Position numbers and translations under genes: made by a program. Shown in pieces: positions 23,778 to 36,547 of a DNA stretch of 64,000 nt. The stretch lies in NCBI GenBank assembly GCA_023515745.1, contig JALECJ010000056.1:1101409-1165408 (forward strand), given 5' to 3'. Every line of letters begins with the position of its first letter. The stretch's first letter is position 1. Under the pieces are notes generated by a model. That model saw only the letters and a list, made by a program, of their open reading frames with translations, searched no databases and was not told where the DNA came from. The DNA is from Amoeboaphelidium protococcarum (Eukaryota; Aphelidiomycota; Aphelidea).

Positions 23778-24171
23778 CCTGCTTCTCAAATAGCCATGGA
23801 ACAATGAAATTCATCAAAATTGGAGGGGAAACGCGTCCGTCTTGTGGAACGAACAAAGGCTCAAGAAACGACCCAGCCATCATACTTTAATGTTGGCCAA
23901 GTTTCATACAAAAGTCTAACTTTCTACTATAAATTTGATACAATAATCAGGCTATTAATTTCATGGGCCCTGTAAGTAGCCAAAAGCTATTTTTCGAACA
24001 TGCTAACTATCTATTTTTAGCCTCGAGTTGAAACATTTCACTCTCTTCCCAACTCTGTGATTAACTACTACTACCTCAATTTATACTGTATTCTTTCTTG
24101 CAGTTGTTAAAGTGTCCATCTTACAAGATTACAAATAATCAAGAAAAGCTTCAATCAAAGGTGAACTAATA
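23778..24171. other. Divergent intergenic region
   Basis: 394 bp between the karyopherin (minus) and the next plus-strand gene, so both promoters should lie here. No distinct motif was found apart from a CTCTCTTCCC-type pyrimidine run near 24042. Confidence 0.4.
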
Positions 24172-25110
24172 ATGTCTATTGTTGAATCAAGAAACGTAAT
24201 GTCAAGATTCGAATATCAAAGTGATCCAGACGTGATCATGGCTTTTAAGTGCAATCAAACAAGTGAAATCAGTGATTAAGCTTAATGCAATGATGGCTTG
24301 GAAAGATGCGAATGGTAGAAAGGCTACTTCAATCCTCGTTTCGGGTACGTGTCCTTGAGAAAGCCGCGGAAGTTGCGCCCAAAGAAGTTTTTAAGAAGAT
24401 TATCGGACTCTGTTTCACAGGCTGCTCGTCGCCTGTCAAGTATCATGACCGGAGAAAGAGATTCAAGATATCCTTCACTAGTCCACATCAATGGTGATAA
24501 GTATGTGGCTTTGTAGGATTCTGATGGTGGTGAAATGGTGAATGGTGTATCATAAGAAGGCTTTGAAGAGATTGGCTCAGTTGATGGCGGTGATTGTAAA
24601 TAAGAGAAGATCGAAACATGCTAGAAAGATAGTCTAAATGTTGTACATAGAGTTGCTAAATCATCTGTTAATATAATGTCCTAGCTAAGAAGGGCAAGTA
24701 TCATGTCCACCACTACTTAAAAGTTCATTTCTATTCTGCAATCAAGACGCTCAAGTTATGAACGCGATGGTGTCTATTAATAGCCTTCAAAAGAGACACA
24801 ATATTGTACGAATGATTCTCTCGTCGGACCTCTTAAATCTAACTTATTAACAGTGTCTGAATCTGAACGATAAAAAGAAGAAGGCTTGGAGCTTTAAAAT
24901 TTTTGCCATGATCTGTTTACATCAATTACAAAGAAGGATATCGAAGAAGAAGATTTGCGTATAAAAGCTGAATTGGAACGATATAAAGGCGCGTCTATCA
25001 ACGTTGTAAATAAGGCGAGAGGAGTTTAGATTTGTATCATAAAAGGAGAAGAAGGCGAAGAAGATAATTACGCGTAAGATAGTCAAGTTTTGAAGACTGT
25101 CTGCGTATGA
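24172..25110 (+). CDS. Unknown basic/acidic hydrophilic protein
   Basis: 312 residues, single exon, ATG 24172 (MSIVESRNVMSRFEYQ) to TGA 25108. A basic stretch (SLRKPRKLRPKKFLRRLS) lies near residue 60. Two Arg-rich serine repeats, RRLSSIMTGER and RRASIMSTTTQ, look like RRxS kinase sites. The C-terminus is Glu-rich (KKDIEEEDLRIKAELERYK). No signal peptide, membrane span or known domain was recognised. The long TGA-free frame with many TAR codons and a good ATG supports coding; the function is unknown. Confidence 0.55.
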
Positions 25111-25433
25111 AGTTGTTAATGAGTGAGTAAGCATTAGGGAAGAGGTTATTAACGATGATGATTTTGATGATTTAAATAGATGATAATGTGATGGTTTTAA
25201 AAAATTATACAGTATTGTTAATACAAGTCTTTGGATTTGTTTACTTACTGTCAATAACAAATTACATTACGAAATGTGACAAAAAGAGTTTCTCTCTCCA
25301 TCTTCAGCAAATCTACGGTAAAGTAGAGTGACGTTCTGGCGCTTCTCTTTCCGAACAAAGGTTCAGCCAAATTAGAGTTTATAAAAGTCACATTTATTAA
25401 TAACCAGAGTAAAATAAAACGTATATTTATTAG
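25111..25433. other. Intergenic region upstream of the RUS gene
   Basis: 323 bp, AT-rich, no gene or clear motif seen. Confidence 0.4.
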
Positions 25434-27047
25434 ATGTCTCTTAAATAATTAAAAAATTTCACGTCATGGAATAAATATCATCTTGGAGGTGTTCGGCGGT
25501 ATCAATTTGACGTGCGATATAATATCAACAATAAGCTACAGTAGTTGAATTGTAAAACTATATTACGACTAGTATCAGTAGATAACTCGCCGAATGAAAA
25601 GAAGCAAGATCCAATATATGAAGAACATTATGGCAGGGTGCGGAAGTATAGCGATGATAAGAATGTCAAATGGTAGTTTGAGTCTGCAGGAGGCCCTTCT
25701 TACCTTGTATCACAACTCCGATCAGTGTTTCTACCTATCAACTATCCATCATCTGTGTACCCGTGCTATGTAAAGTTTCATGCATGGTAGGCACTTGAGA
25801 CGTACGTTGCCGCAGTGGTCGGAGTGCTTTGTAGTCAAGCCATGTTGGAATCTCTGGGTATCAGTAAGGCTGCGTCTACGGCTGGTGCGGTTGCTATCTA
25901 ATGGGTTCTTAAGGATGGTATTGCCGAGATGGGCAAGTTGCTGTTTATCAAGCGATATGCCAGGAGCTTTGATTCCCATCCAAGGACGTGGAAGGCTATT
26001 GGAGAAGTATTGACCACACTTGGCTCTGGATTGCAATTGTGTACTATCCTGGTGCCATCTAATTATTTTCTCTTGTTGGCTGCATCAGGTAATATTCTGA
26101 AATCGGTATCATGGGCAGTGTGGGGAGTCACCCACATGTGGTTCATCAGGAATTTTGCCCTTTCGAATAATGTTGGTGATCTGTCGGCCAAGGCTGAGGC
26201 GTAGAGTGCACTGGCTCTTGTTTCCGGTTGGATGAGCGGCGTGGTACTGCTATCCTACTCTCACTCACCTGCAACTCTTTTTCTGACATATCTCCTGTTG
26301 GCGCCTGTGCACGGATTGGCCACATATAAAGAATTGAAGAATGCTGAGATTGGTAGTATGAACAATGCCAAAGCGTTAGTGCTTTGTCGAGGCTTTGTTC
26401 ACAATAATGGCACTGATGTGTATCAGGTGGGAGATGCTTAGATTGAAAAGTGGATCGGGATATTGGGGGAGTCTCTGCGCAAGAAGCCTAAACGATCATT
26501 AGATAATGGCAAGCTTAAGCAGTAGCATTAGGCAGATGATGCATTTGATAGATTGCCCGATGTTAGGATGGGCAGCACGATAGAAAGTTCATTTGACGCC
26601 TTGTAGGATGCCAGGATGGTGGCCGAGACTATTAGGGACGAGAATTATCTACTCGGTGTGAGAACATTGATGAGAAGTGATGGCAGTCGACAGAGAACGA
26701 TTCATATAGTGTTGCATAAAGAGGCGGAAGGCAGAGATTCATTAAAAGCACTGCTAAATGCTGTTAAACTTGATCAAATGCTTGACTTACGAACCTTACA
26801 GAAGGAAGACGAGCTATGCCATAACAAGAAGATGATGAGCATTTTTAAAGACTCTCATTAGTGGACTTTGGATCATTTTGCATCCTTCATCGCTAAATTA
26901 GACAATCATGACTGGTAGACTGAGTCTGTACTCTTCTCTGATGCTGGCTTCCGTGCTTAGTGGAAGAAGTCACCCAAGAATGATGTTATCGATCTGGAAA
27001 TACCTCCACAATCTACCAGCGCTTCCGATTCTAAATCATAGCAATGA
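25434..27047 (+). CDS. RUS-family (DUF647, root UVB-sensitive) membrane protein
   Basis: 537 residues, single exon, ATG 25434 (MSLKQLKNFTSW) to TGA 27045. The DUF647 core begins near residue 90: VFLPINYPSSVYPCYVKFHA, ALETYVAAVVGVLCSQAML, STAGAVAIQWVLKDGIAEMG, KLLFIKRYARSFDSHPRTWK, then LLAASGNILKSVSWAVWG and NVGDLSAKAEAQ. Several hydrophobic helices follow, ending with LTYLLLAPVHGLATYKEL. A ~200-residue soluble C-terminal domain follows. Members are membrane proteins of plants, animals and protists (C16orf58/RUSF1 in humans). Their biochemical role is unsettled; in plants they act in UV-B and auxin/vitamin-B6-linked growth control. Confidence 0.93.
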
Positions 27048-27505
27048 TGAGTTGTTTGATTTAAGGCTCTACTAGTGATCATGTAATTTATATTTTTATA
27101 TCTCTAAACACGACGTATTTTGTAAGCTTTTCAGGTGGGAAAGACCTATTTAAAACAGTTTTGGTTTATAGTGGATTATACTTCTATCGCAGACACTGCG
27201 TTCATTTGAATTCGACTTTACGCCACAAGTACTGAAGGTTGGTTGAATGAACTAAAAGAGATTGTTTGGTATAAGTCCTGTAATACAACCAAAAAATCCA
27301 TACCAAGGAGGCGGTGTGAATTCATTATTAATATAAATTACAATTCAAGTCAATATCCCCTAAGGAAATTGTAGAATTTTAACGTTTTGTACAACTTTAC
27401 AGCTCGTGTTCGCGTTTTACAGACAGAAAAGAAAAGAACTTCCTTATGATTGTAATTTGAATAAATTCCAAAAGTTATCGTCTGTGATCCTCATTATAAA
27501 TCGCT
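27048..27505. other. Intergenic region
   Basis: 458 bp between two plus-strand genes. AT-rich, no gene, repeat or clear motif identified. Confidence 0.4.
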
Positions 27506-28744
27506 ATGAATTTCATTGCTGCTCATCTGGTCTTTCTGTTATTGTTAAATCTAACTGGCGCGATCGATAGCCATAATTGTGATGTGTCAGACCATGATTG
27601 CGCGTCAAGCGACACTGACTCTGGTGTTGGTGTTCAACGGTAGTCAACCAAGTTCCCTTTATTCGGGCGTCTATCATAATTTTTCCGACGAAGAACGCGT
27701 GGTAGGCCTGGATTTCCATAAGATGTATTAGCTAGCGATGTGTCCTCCAGAGTTTAAACGCCTGAAGAAATTGCTCCTGTCATTGGGTCATCTCAATGCA
27801 ATGATCGTGTGCAACATTTGATGCAGCAATATCTGAATTCGGGCCGCTATGATTTGGCCATTAAAATGTGGTAAGACCAAAGCTTCGCATCGGATGATAA
27901 TATTCGTATCAGAATGGTCGATGTCATCTGCTCATCCAAGAATCATATCTTATTCGATGGCTGGTAACAAGCGTTGGAATAACAGTATGGTGATCAGATT
28001 CCAATGAAGTATTTAGCTCCTTGCTTTGTCGCCGCTATACTAGTCCAAGACGGTCTTGTCTAATAATTTGCTTACCAAAAATTTCCGTACTATCCTAAGT
28101 CCTAATACGCTCCTGATATTGAACCAACGACTAATGATTATATCGTTGCGCAGTTGATTGCCGAGAAGTTGCAAACAGATACTGAAGAAAAGCTTAGCGC
28201 ATTGTTGAAAGTTTATGGTACCGAGAGACGGATGTGGGATTTTGTAATATGCGCGATGAGTTCATTGGAAAGCATTTCGGCGCTTGAAATGGTTTTGGCG
28301 CAGTAATCCAATAAAAGTCCGGATCGTTATTACTTGTTCTTACCCGGATGTCTTGCAGGTCACTTATTCAGTCGCTGGAATCCTGAAATGTGGAAATTCG
28401 TTGCTCACCACGAGTTTTTGATGACTGTTATTGAAGATTCTGAATGGAGTTTGCATAGAATAGAATTGAATGACGAGAAGTTCCGCGTCAAGCAGATATT
28501 TTTCAAGCCTTGGTAGAGTGATTTGATGGTAAAGTCCATGAAAGCCGACAGACCTGAATTAGCAGCCTTTATCATTAACTGCCCTCTGTCCTCAGCGGAT
28601 TAGATTCAAGATTTGAGTCAGAAAGTTTTAAGAGATGGTCTGATGTTGGAAGACGCAGTCAGAATGGTAAGATAGGGCGACGACTCTGATATATTGCGCG
28701 ACGTACCTAAACCAATGCGCGAGTTCTGTCTGCATTATAGTTGA
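27506..28744 (+). CDS. Secreted or lumenal unknown protein
   Basis: 412 residues, single exon, ATG 27506 to TGA 28742. MNFIAAHLVFLLLLNLTGA is a classical signal peptide, with probable cleavage after TGA-Ala near residue 19. The next ~45 residues are Asp/Ser-rich with two Cys, then a basic patch (QFFRRRTRGRPG). The rest is helical and soluble, with no second membrane span and no ER-retrieval tail. Recurring helical segments such as YLNSGRYDLAIKMWQDQ and LAAFIINCPLSSADQIQDL suggest an alpha-solenoid. I do not recognise the family. It could be a secreted or endomembrane-lumen protein. Confidence 0.55.
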
Positions 28745-29243
28745 TCGTAGTTGAGTTGAAATTTTACTGCCTAAGTCTTAAATAGATAACAGAAAGTTCA
28801 ATATTATTTCTTTTAAACCAAGTTCAGAAATACCGGAAAACGTAAATGTGCCAATGCTCAGATATTTTGTAGCCATAATTGAAGAACGACGCGTTAGATA
28901 CGCCATTGTCTTACTAAAGGCTAACAGTTTCACTGTTGGGACAATGAAGTTAGTTCAGTCGATGACATCAGCATTAGAGAGTTGGGTTTCTTAGTTGGAA
29001 AAAAGCAGAGCTTATTGTGATAAAACTGGTCACGAAACTCCTATTTATCTAACAAACTTATTCAGAAAAAAAGATCTCTACAGTACCCAGAGAAGATCGA
29101 GTAAAAGTGCTACCGTAATAGTGTAAAAGCTTTGTTGCCGAGCACTCTGAAACGTTTTGATCTGTTTTCCGATCGAACGACTTCAATCTCTCTTTCACTC
29201 TGGTCTGTTGAAAGCCATTATTCTACTCAGTAGCCTTAGTAAT
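28745..29243. other. Region upstream of URB1 with an open frame
   Basis: 499 bp. A plus-strand frame with MLRYFVAIIEERRVRYAIV begins at 28854 and stays open to TGA 29148. It could be an extra first exon of URB1, spliced by a 117 bp intron, or a chance frame. The part just before URB1 (29150-29230) is pyrimidine-rich like other 5' regions here. Confidence 0.35.
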
Positions 29244-32200
29244 ATGAATGTCACGGCATTGGATATTATTAATTTATTGAATAGACACGAAGATGAAGAT
29301 TTTAGAAGAGGTAATTCATAGCCATTGGTTTGTACTTGTAGACACAATATATTCTATCTTTTGCATTAATACGTGTAGCCTGTGAAATCATTAAAGATGT
29401 ATGCTCTATGAAGGATTATCCTATAGTCAAAAAATTGTAGTGGATATCAGACATGATTAGTCTGGATTTTTACACACCTCTACACGAAGAATTGGTTCAA
29501 AGATTTGATTCTGAAGATAATAGTGCCGTCTAGTTGATTGTCGATACATTCACTGCGGTGATTGACGCGTACTCGTTAGAAAGCTGTGAGTAGAAGCGAT
29601 CAATATCTCCTCTCTGCTCCAAGATATTGACGTAGGATTATAGCCAAACAATTAGTCGGTATCTTGGCTAGATGAATTAATGCACTAAATTTGTTTTGCT
29701 ATTGCTGATATCTATTGCAAAGTGTTCGCGTCATTTGGCTCGATTGGTGTATCAAAACTTTGATTGGAAGTCTAAAGCTGTACCGAAATTGTAGAATTGC
29801 AAATAACACGATATCAGAGCAGTGTATATACATTTTATATGTACGCTGATGCAAAGCAATGATTCTGAAATTGTTCATAATTTGGTATTTATGAAAGTTG
29901 GCGGTGTGACTTCATTGTATAAAGACTTGAAGAGTGATGATATCCACACGATTAGAATGCTCCTGTCTACGTGTTATCAGAATGTAATTTGCAATAAAGA
30001 TTTGAAATTTGGCTGTCAGCTACACCTATTGTCCAAGATGGTGGTTGGTAATTTATTCTAATTGCTAGACTCTGCTGATCATTAGGAGCTGCACAATGAC
30101 ATTCTGGATTTTATCCGTAATGTGGCCACTTAGACAGGCGTTGGACTCTGTCTTAAAGAATAAACTTTATTGATGGACTCGAAGGACGATGATAATAACA
30201 ATGTCAATGGTGCGTCTCACGGTACGAAATAGTAATCTACAAAGAGCATTCTTTTGTTCATTTGCGATAAGTTGGTTTAGAGTTTAGACTAAGAATCTTA
30301 TAAGGACCTTCTGTTGGAGATAATTAAGGCTAATCCTTACTTGATGCCTTCTATTATGCGTACTCAGAGCCGTAATCTTGCGGCATAAAAAAGTCAAGTG
30401 TGGCTCGATTAATGTAGCCTTTTGATAAGTTTTCTTGACCTACCAATAATTAATACTGATTTGATACGAAATGGTGCTGAGAATGAAGTATCTCAAAGTA
30501 TAGAAGCTGAGCATCTCATTGACTACATAGTTCCAGCAATGTGCAGCAAGTCCGTTCTTAGTCGCTGCTTGTAAAACTAGTGTGGCCTCATAAAGTTTGT
30601 ATCTATTCTCCTACTTAATGCTATAATGAAGCGATTCAAGCGTGTCATTGGTATTCTGGAAGATTAGAATTTAAGCCCAGTTGTCGCCAGGTTGAAGGAG
30701 ATTGTATTTAAAAAGTTGCCTGAAGCCCAAGTAGTTATTGGAATGATTGCATATATTGATAAAGCCAAGTCGAGTGAGAATTCTGATGGTACACCGGCTG
30801 AGGATGCAGATAAAGATGGATTACTTTTGCGGGACCTAAAGGATTAGTAGAATGATGCCGGTTTGTTTGATCAGTTCAATGACTATGAGAGTTTGTACAT
30901 TGGAATTCTGAATGCTTTGACGCATTATCGCGCCCTGATGAGTTCAGTTGATGGTGATACGTAGACTGATACATTTAAATTTGACTGCGGTAAAGCGTTC
31001 AAAGGATTAGATGGTGTACTGTAATGCATACTTAATTAAAAGGGACTGACAGAGTAGTAATTATTGCTTCTAGAAGCCGTTATTGATCTCCTGAAGGTGT
31101 CTTTGGGTGATGTTAATTGGCTCGCCATCGAGAGTTCAACGAATTTATCTCGATTTGGCACTCTTGTCGTAATTTGCAGATATTTGCAATAGGCTTCTCC
31201 CTAATTGTCTGCAGATATTCATAACCTTTTGTTGAATATACTCGTTCAGTATAGCGCATTCAAATACCATCGTTTAGAGGCAGAGTTGGTTATTGAATCT
31301 CTAGTGAATGGAAGTGGCTCTGGGTAGTTGTGTGGCGGACTGGATGAAAGTTTATCTGTAGTGGACCAAGTAATCGTTGCAGTTTGTAAAAGTCCTTAAA
31401 ATTATGTGCCAGAGTATTAGGAAATGTGTATGTCATCCGTGCTGAGCGACTAATCCACTGATGATGATAAAGTTTCTGCTCATCTCTCGTAACTTGCGGT
31501 ACCAAATGCAATTATGCCAACAATAGGCAACAGTTCCGAGTTGAGCATCCATAAGTCTCCTTTTAGCATGTTCTGGGTGGTGTTATTCAAGAAATTGAAG
31601 TTATTTTATTTGGACAATGCTGATAGTAAAGATGTCCAGAGAGTGGTGTTTAAGTTTATTAGTCGACTGCTGTGCCATCTCATGTTATTAAACCAGGTGG
31701 AGTTTTAATGCATTTATACATAGTTGGAGATTTTAGTGTCAAAGCTCACCGGGTAATCGGACATTAGTGGTCTTATCCACAGCTTTGAAGCGTCTTCTCT
31801 ATCAGGAAATCCAGTATATTATCTATTAATTCCAATGGTAGTAGTTCATCGCATTAAATCTGGTTAAAAAGAAAGTGGTGATAGAAATACCAATATTCTG
31901 GACTTTGACTCTATGTGTCTCCATTTGATAAAAAGCAAACAGGCAATTTCTTATTCCGATTTACTTTGCGTGTATCGTGGACTCTGCTCTTAAGAGAAGT
32001 ATATTTAGGCTGTATTGTTCTGGAATCATATCTGCAGTGTAATTAAAGACGCGTAGTAGCTATAATCTGCCAAGGAAGAGTGGTTTCAATTGATAATGAG
32101 CTGGTCGAATTCAGACAGATTGGTGGAGGCACTGCTTGCTGTGATTTTAATAGATCGTAGGAAATAATCTATCATGTGTCTATCTGAGTAACAAAAGTAA

Positions 32201-33304
32201 GTTATCGGTGAAAAGATTATACAGTTTAGCGGTTTGTAAAGCAATGCCGCATTGAGATCATTAGTCTAAAGTTTGACACTTGCGACGCCTTCCAGAGGAT
32301 TTGGTTATCAGGAAGAACTTTCAGTTGAGAATGCTGTTGTGGATCATAATGATCAAGGTGCTCTTATCTCTGAAATGAATCTGAATGAGCAAGAACTGGT
32401 GTCTATTCTAAATTAAGAGATCAAATCTGGCGATGTCGTTGGATTCATTGAAGATATAGATGGCAAGTAGATGTTCTAGCTGGCTCTAGAAGGTGACAAG
32501 TCTGAAGACTCCTTATATAAAGTCATGGAGACTCTGAAGTACAGCTTTGCTTATTTGAATCTAAGTGATACTCAAGATTTGGGCATCTTGTTTGAGAAGA
32601 ATCTCATCGCTCTCTGTCTTTGCTGTACATCAAGCTAAAGATTGTTACTTAGAAAACTTGCTTGGTGCAATATTAACGTGTGTTATCAGGTATTTAAGAA
32701 GAGTTCTGTTATCGATAGTCTTGAGGAAAAGTTTGCTACGTCAACTCCTTCCACTTGCAAGGATGATGGTGTACGGTAGAGAAATTTTTACGGTAAGAGA
32801 AAGGCCAAGAAGTCATTCAATGAATATGATTTGAGGATCCGCAATGTACCTGCAAGGAGACAAATGTTCTTAATCACTAATCTATTTGTGGAATCTGCAT
32901 TGGTCAATTACGATGTGCCGATATAGCGTGTTCATGAATTTGTGGTCCCTAATCTGATATCCGTATTCGCTGCTAAATGCATGCTGATTCTGCAACATCC
33001 GTATTCTGAAATGTATTAGATTATCAATGAGTACTTGCTGTCTAAATTGATCTTGGATTTCTAAAAGGCTCCGTTGTTCCGATAGTTGATATATTCAACA
33101 GACGTCTTTCATTCAAGAATGCATCGACTCTGGATTCTAGATCTTCTTGTGCATGGTATCAAGACGTAGGAAGATGCGCGTATTGCAATCAAGTGTCATG
33201 TGAAGAATATACTTATGCCGCTTGCAGAGTATGAAGCTGATTACAAAACTGCCAACCTTATGAAAGAAGTTCTGTCATAGCTTTAGCTACATCATTACAA
33301 TTGA
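29244..33304 (+). CDS. URB1: URB1/Npa1-like nucleolar ribosome-biogenesis protein
   Basis: 1,330 residues: exon 1 29244-29310, a 68 bp intron (29311-29378, GTAATT...CGTGTAG), exon 2 29379-33304. URB1 organises early 60S pre-ribosomes and snoRNA-guided folding in the nucleolus. It is a large helical-repeat protein. The URB1 N-terminal pattern is visible in DIRAVYIHFICTLMQSND and FMKVGGVTSLYKDLKSDD. The C-terminal domain has RNVPARRQMFLITNLFVESA, FVVPNLISVFAAKCMLILQH and VFHSRMHRLWILDLLVHG, which follow the family's conserved end. The frame change at the intron is required, because exon 1's frame would hit TGA shortly after 29400. The true N-terminus may include an upstream exon. It is shorter than human URB1 (~2,270). 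Confidence 0.8.
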
Positions 33305-33379
33305 AGACTGAATGAAAAGTGAATAAGTTCATCCGAAATAAAGTCTTGAATGCATTATCAATAGTTTATATAAATCTAA

Positions 33380-35062
33380 TCATACATCCTTAGACTCTTA
33401 TCGACTGGATTGACCCCCTTCTAGTTTTGTAATCTTACTACTCATAATATTCATCTTCATTGTAGTTTTGGCATTCATAATCTTAATCTCCTCTTTGATA
33501 GACTTCAACTCTGTCAGCAACGTGGCCAATTGTAGCTCCAACTTGGATTCCATCATTGCAGACTTTACTATGCCATGCATAGACTAAACTGGGCGAGGTG
33601 GCGGAGTCGAAGGTGCCGAGCTGGAATTCGTGTTCAAAGTCTCATCAGAATCGCGTATACTTCCATTTAAGCTGCTAATACTCTTGCTCTTCCAGGCTGC
33701 GGATACTTTGTGATTTAGATGAGTATGGGGCGAACCGGAATTGGAATAAGACGACTTCGTATGCTATTGCTACTCAGCTTCATAAGAACTGATAGAATCA
33801 ACAATAACACCAGTAAATATATTGAGTAATACAAAGGCGAACACTGAATAGAACACAACAAATAGTATAAAGCTATATGGTCGCGTCGCCATTGTTGGCC
33901 GTGCAATATCGCTGGCCCAACCGTCACCACTCAAGACCTGGAATAGTGTAAACATTGCTTTATTCAAAGATCCCCAATAATCATCAGGCAGATTGGCTCC
34001 TTCCACAATGATTGTTGTTCCATTCTGCAATGTGTATTCATATTACGCACGCCAATAGTCCTAACTTGGAAACGGATAGGATTGTGGTCCTAGTGTGGAT
34101 TGAGCAATGACAGCAAAGACATAAATAAGTATACATGTGGGAAATAGAATTACAAATAGACGCGGAGCTGCTGATCTCATTCCCTCATAAATGAACTTGA
34201 TCCCCGGTATCTTATGCAACACCCACAGTATCCTCAATGACAAAACATTGGCCACAAAACTGGTACCCGTCAGCTAGTAATCCAATATGAATGCAGACAG
34301 TGTCAGTGATACTTCACCCAAATTATAGAAATTTAGAAAGAACTCAAATCCCTTCACAAATATCCTAAATAGCACCTCCACAATGTAGATACCAAAGAAT
34401 AGCGTGGATACAAGGTTAGACACGTACCATCCATCGGCTAGCTCTATGGCATCAATAGTGAACGCAGATAAAACAGCCTAAATCAGAGACATGGAGATGA
34501 TGTATACAAAGAACCAAGGCGAGTCAAGGATATACTTGTACTTTTTGTGTCCAGGAAACTTTTTAGTCATGTAGTCAATCCATCGTTTAACAATCGGTAT
34601 CCTAGTAGGTGCGAGTTTCTAAGGCACACTTTTTGTCATTTCTGCCACATTCTTTAAATTTTTCTTCAAATATTCTATGCGTTAAGCTGCAGCACTTCTA
34701 CGACGAGCCTCAGACTTATCATTGATCGACTCTGACGACGACGACTATATAGGAGATTTACTGGTATCTTGATCAGCCGCAGTGGATTCCGAAGTCTTTT
34801 ACCGTTCCCGCTAAGAGTTCTTCTTCTTGATCTTGGTAGATTTACCTTGCTTTGCACATGCCAATTCAACTAGATCTGAAAAATGTTCAACTTGTCTAGA
34901 AGGATCAACAACTACGGGTGGGGCGCACGTTACAGCATCAATTGCTTCTTTGGGTGTCGTCTCATCACCGGATGGACTATCAATCATTATCGACGTATAA
35001 TCAGTGCCTTCTAGTGCATCTTCTTCTTCCGGAATACTGCTCTCAATAAATGGCGGCTTCAT
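33380..35062 (-). CDS. One-domain voltage-gated-type cation channel
   Basis: 560 residues, single exon, ATG 35062 to TGA 33380. A ~175-residue acidic then basic cytosolic N-terminus precedes six membrane segments (residues ~180-430): S1 WFFVYIISMSLIQAV, S2 STLFFGIYIVEVLFRIF, S3 LGEVSLTLSAFIL, S4-like VLSLRILWVLHKIPGIK, S5 LFVILFPTCILIYVFAVIA, a pore loop FTLFQVLSGDGWASDI, and S6 FVLLNIFTGVIVDSISS. The C-terminus ends in a coiled coil (LELQLATLLTELKSIKEEI), as in tetramer-forming single-domain channels. The pore and S6 resemble the Nav/Cav/CatSper superfamily. Four copies would form one pore. S4 has few, unevenly spaced basic residues, so voltage sensitivity is uncertain. Confidence 0.85.
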
Positions 35063-35555
35063 TGTAGTACGACGTTCCGATTGTAGTTGTAGAGATAAGA
35101 TTTCTTGAGAGATGAGACTTTACTATCATGCTCTCCGCATGAACATCATCATTATGCGGTTGCTAAGCAACGGTAACTTATGCACGATCTTCGCGCCTAA
35201 ACATGTTTTATATACATGTTTCATACGGCTTTTTAAGTTGACTTTAACATTCAATATCAGCTACATTCATACGTACATTTCAATACTAGTAATTTGACTT
35301 TGTTATGATCAATATTTCGCAAAAGACTTTATTACAGTAGTCATCGTTTCAATTGAATTACATAGAAATGGGCTACAAGCAACATCGCGAAAAAATCTGA
35401 AACGAGTATGCAATAATCTGAAACGTTTCAGAATGCGATTAGATTAACCGTTTTCGACTACTTGATAGATTGAATTTTGTCTACCTTCTTGGTTATTACT
35501 TATCTCAACATATACGTATCCATCACGCATACGATACCGTTACACTACATTCAAA
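35063..35555. promoter_or_regulatory. Divergent upstream region with an inverted repeat
   Basis: 493 bp between the channel gene (minus) and the next plus gene. AAACATGT (35199-35206) and ACATGTTT (35214-35221) form an inverted repeat with a 7-base spacer. No convincing coding frame. Confidence 0.45.
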
Positions 35556-36038
35556 ATGGCTTACAATCATGCAGACAATCACACTCGTAATTCTAATCAG
35601 CTATAAAATACCACTGACAATGTTAGATCTATGCTGAATTTGATAATGACCAAGTTGGATATGTTGGACTCCAAGTTTGACTCAATGCATAAGAAAATTG
35701 ACTCAGTTCAAAAGCAATTGGAAGAAATTTAAGGCAAAATGGACACATTCATTGATCAAGGAAACCGTGAATGTGTAGGAAATTGGGACGATGTGGCCAC
35801 TTATATCTTGGTAAGAAAAGCTTTCGATTTGTGTACTGTTGTGACATTATTACACGTGTAGATTGTTGTATTTATTACTACTGCCATCGCAATTTGCGGC
35901 AATGCAATTATGAGCTGGTGGCCTTAAATCTATCCTGTTCTAAGCATGCAATTTGCTATTCTATGCATTGCATTCGTTACGTTGGTGGTGTTGGCGTGGC
36001 CTGTCGACGTCTAGTCAACCGATACGTCAGAAAATTGA
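35556..36038 (+). CDS. Small coiled-coil membrane protein, unknown
   Basis: 143 residues: exon 1 35556-35810, a 51 bp intron (35811-35861, GTAAGA...CGTGTAG), exon 2 35862-36038. The first half is polar, then a coiled coil with regular heptads (KLDMLDSKFDSMHKKIDSV). After the splice come two membrane spans (IVVFITTAIAICGNAIMSWW and LSMQFAILCIAFVTLVVLAW). A short polar tail ends at TGA. Family not recognised. The intron length is a multiple of three and contains no in-frame TGA, so a retained form would add 17 residues. Confidence 0.6.
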
Positions 36039-36547
36039 TTGAAACACTACAGCTGTAATTTATTTAAATAAATACTTGGTGGTTTTATATCCACCCACTA
36101 TCTCTACTTCTAGTTTTCAGCCACTATTGTATCACCCACACATCGACAGACACTGAGACAGAAAGGCTTCTTGACCAGTCTTCGATACAATTTCTGGCAT
36201 GTAAGACTCAGAAGCCAGCTCTGACATACTAAAAGCGCTAGAGACGCATCACTTAAGTAAACTACTTTGGGAAGCTGGCTATTAATGATTGTAAACTTAC
36301 AATGAATTGAAATGACTTTGTCTCTGCACAGTAAAGACGCGATGTTGCGATTATTAAAGATGCTGGTAAGTAATAGTCCAACCGAGTGGGCGAAAGATAA
36401 CTACTGTAGGAATGATATACCGAATGTAAACCATAAGTAGATAAGCAAAATAAAGGTGATCAGAGTATTTATTCAATTTCATATGATCAAAATAGTACTC
36501 TATGAGTCATTGTATAGACTAGAAAACAAGTCTAGCTGGCACTTACT
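36039..36547. other. Region with unresolved splice-like signals
   Basis: 509 bp. A sharp plus-strand intron candidate GTAAGT...CTGTAG (36364-36407) and open frames on both strands hint at a small spliced gene, but no arrangement gave a convincing start-to-stop protein. Confidence 0.3.
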
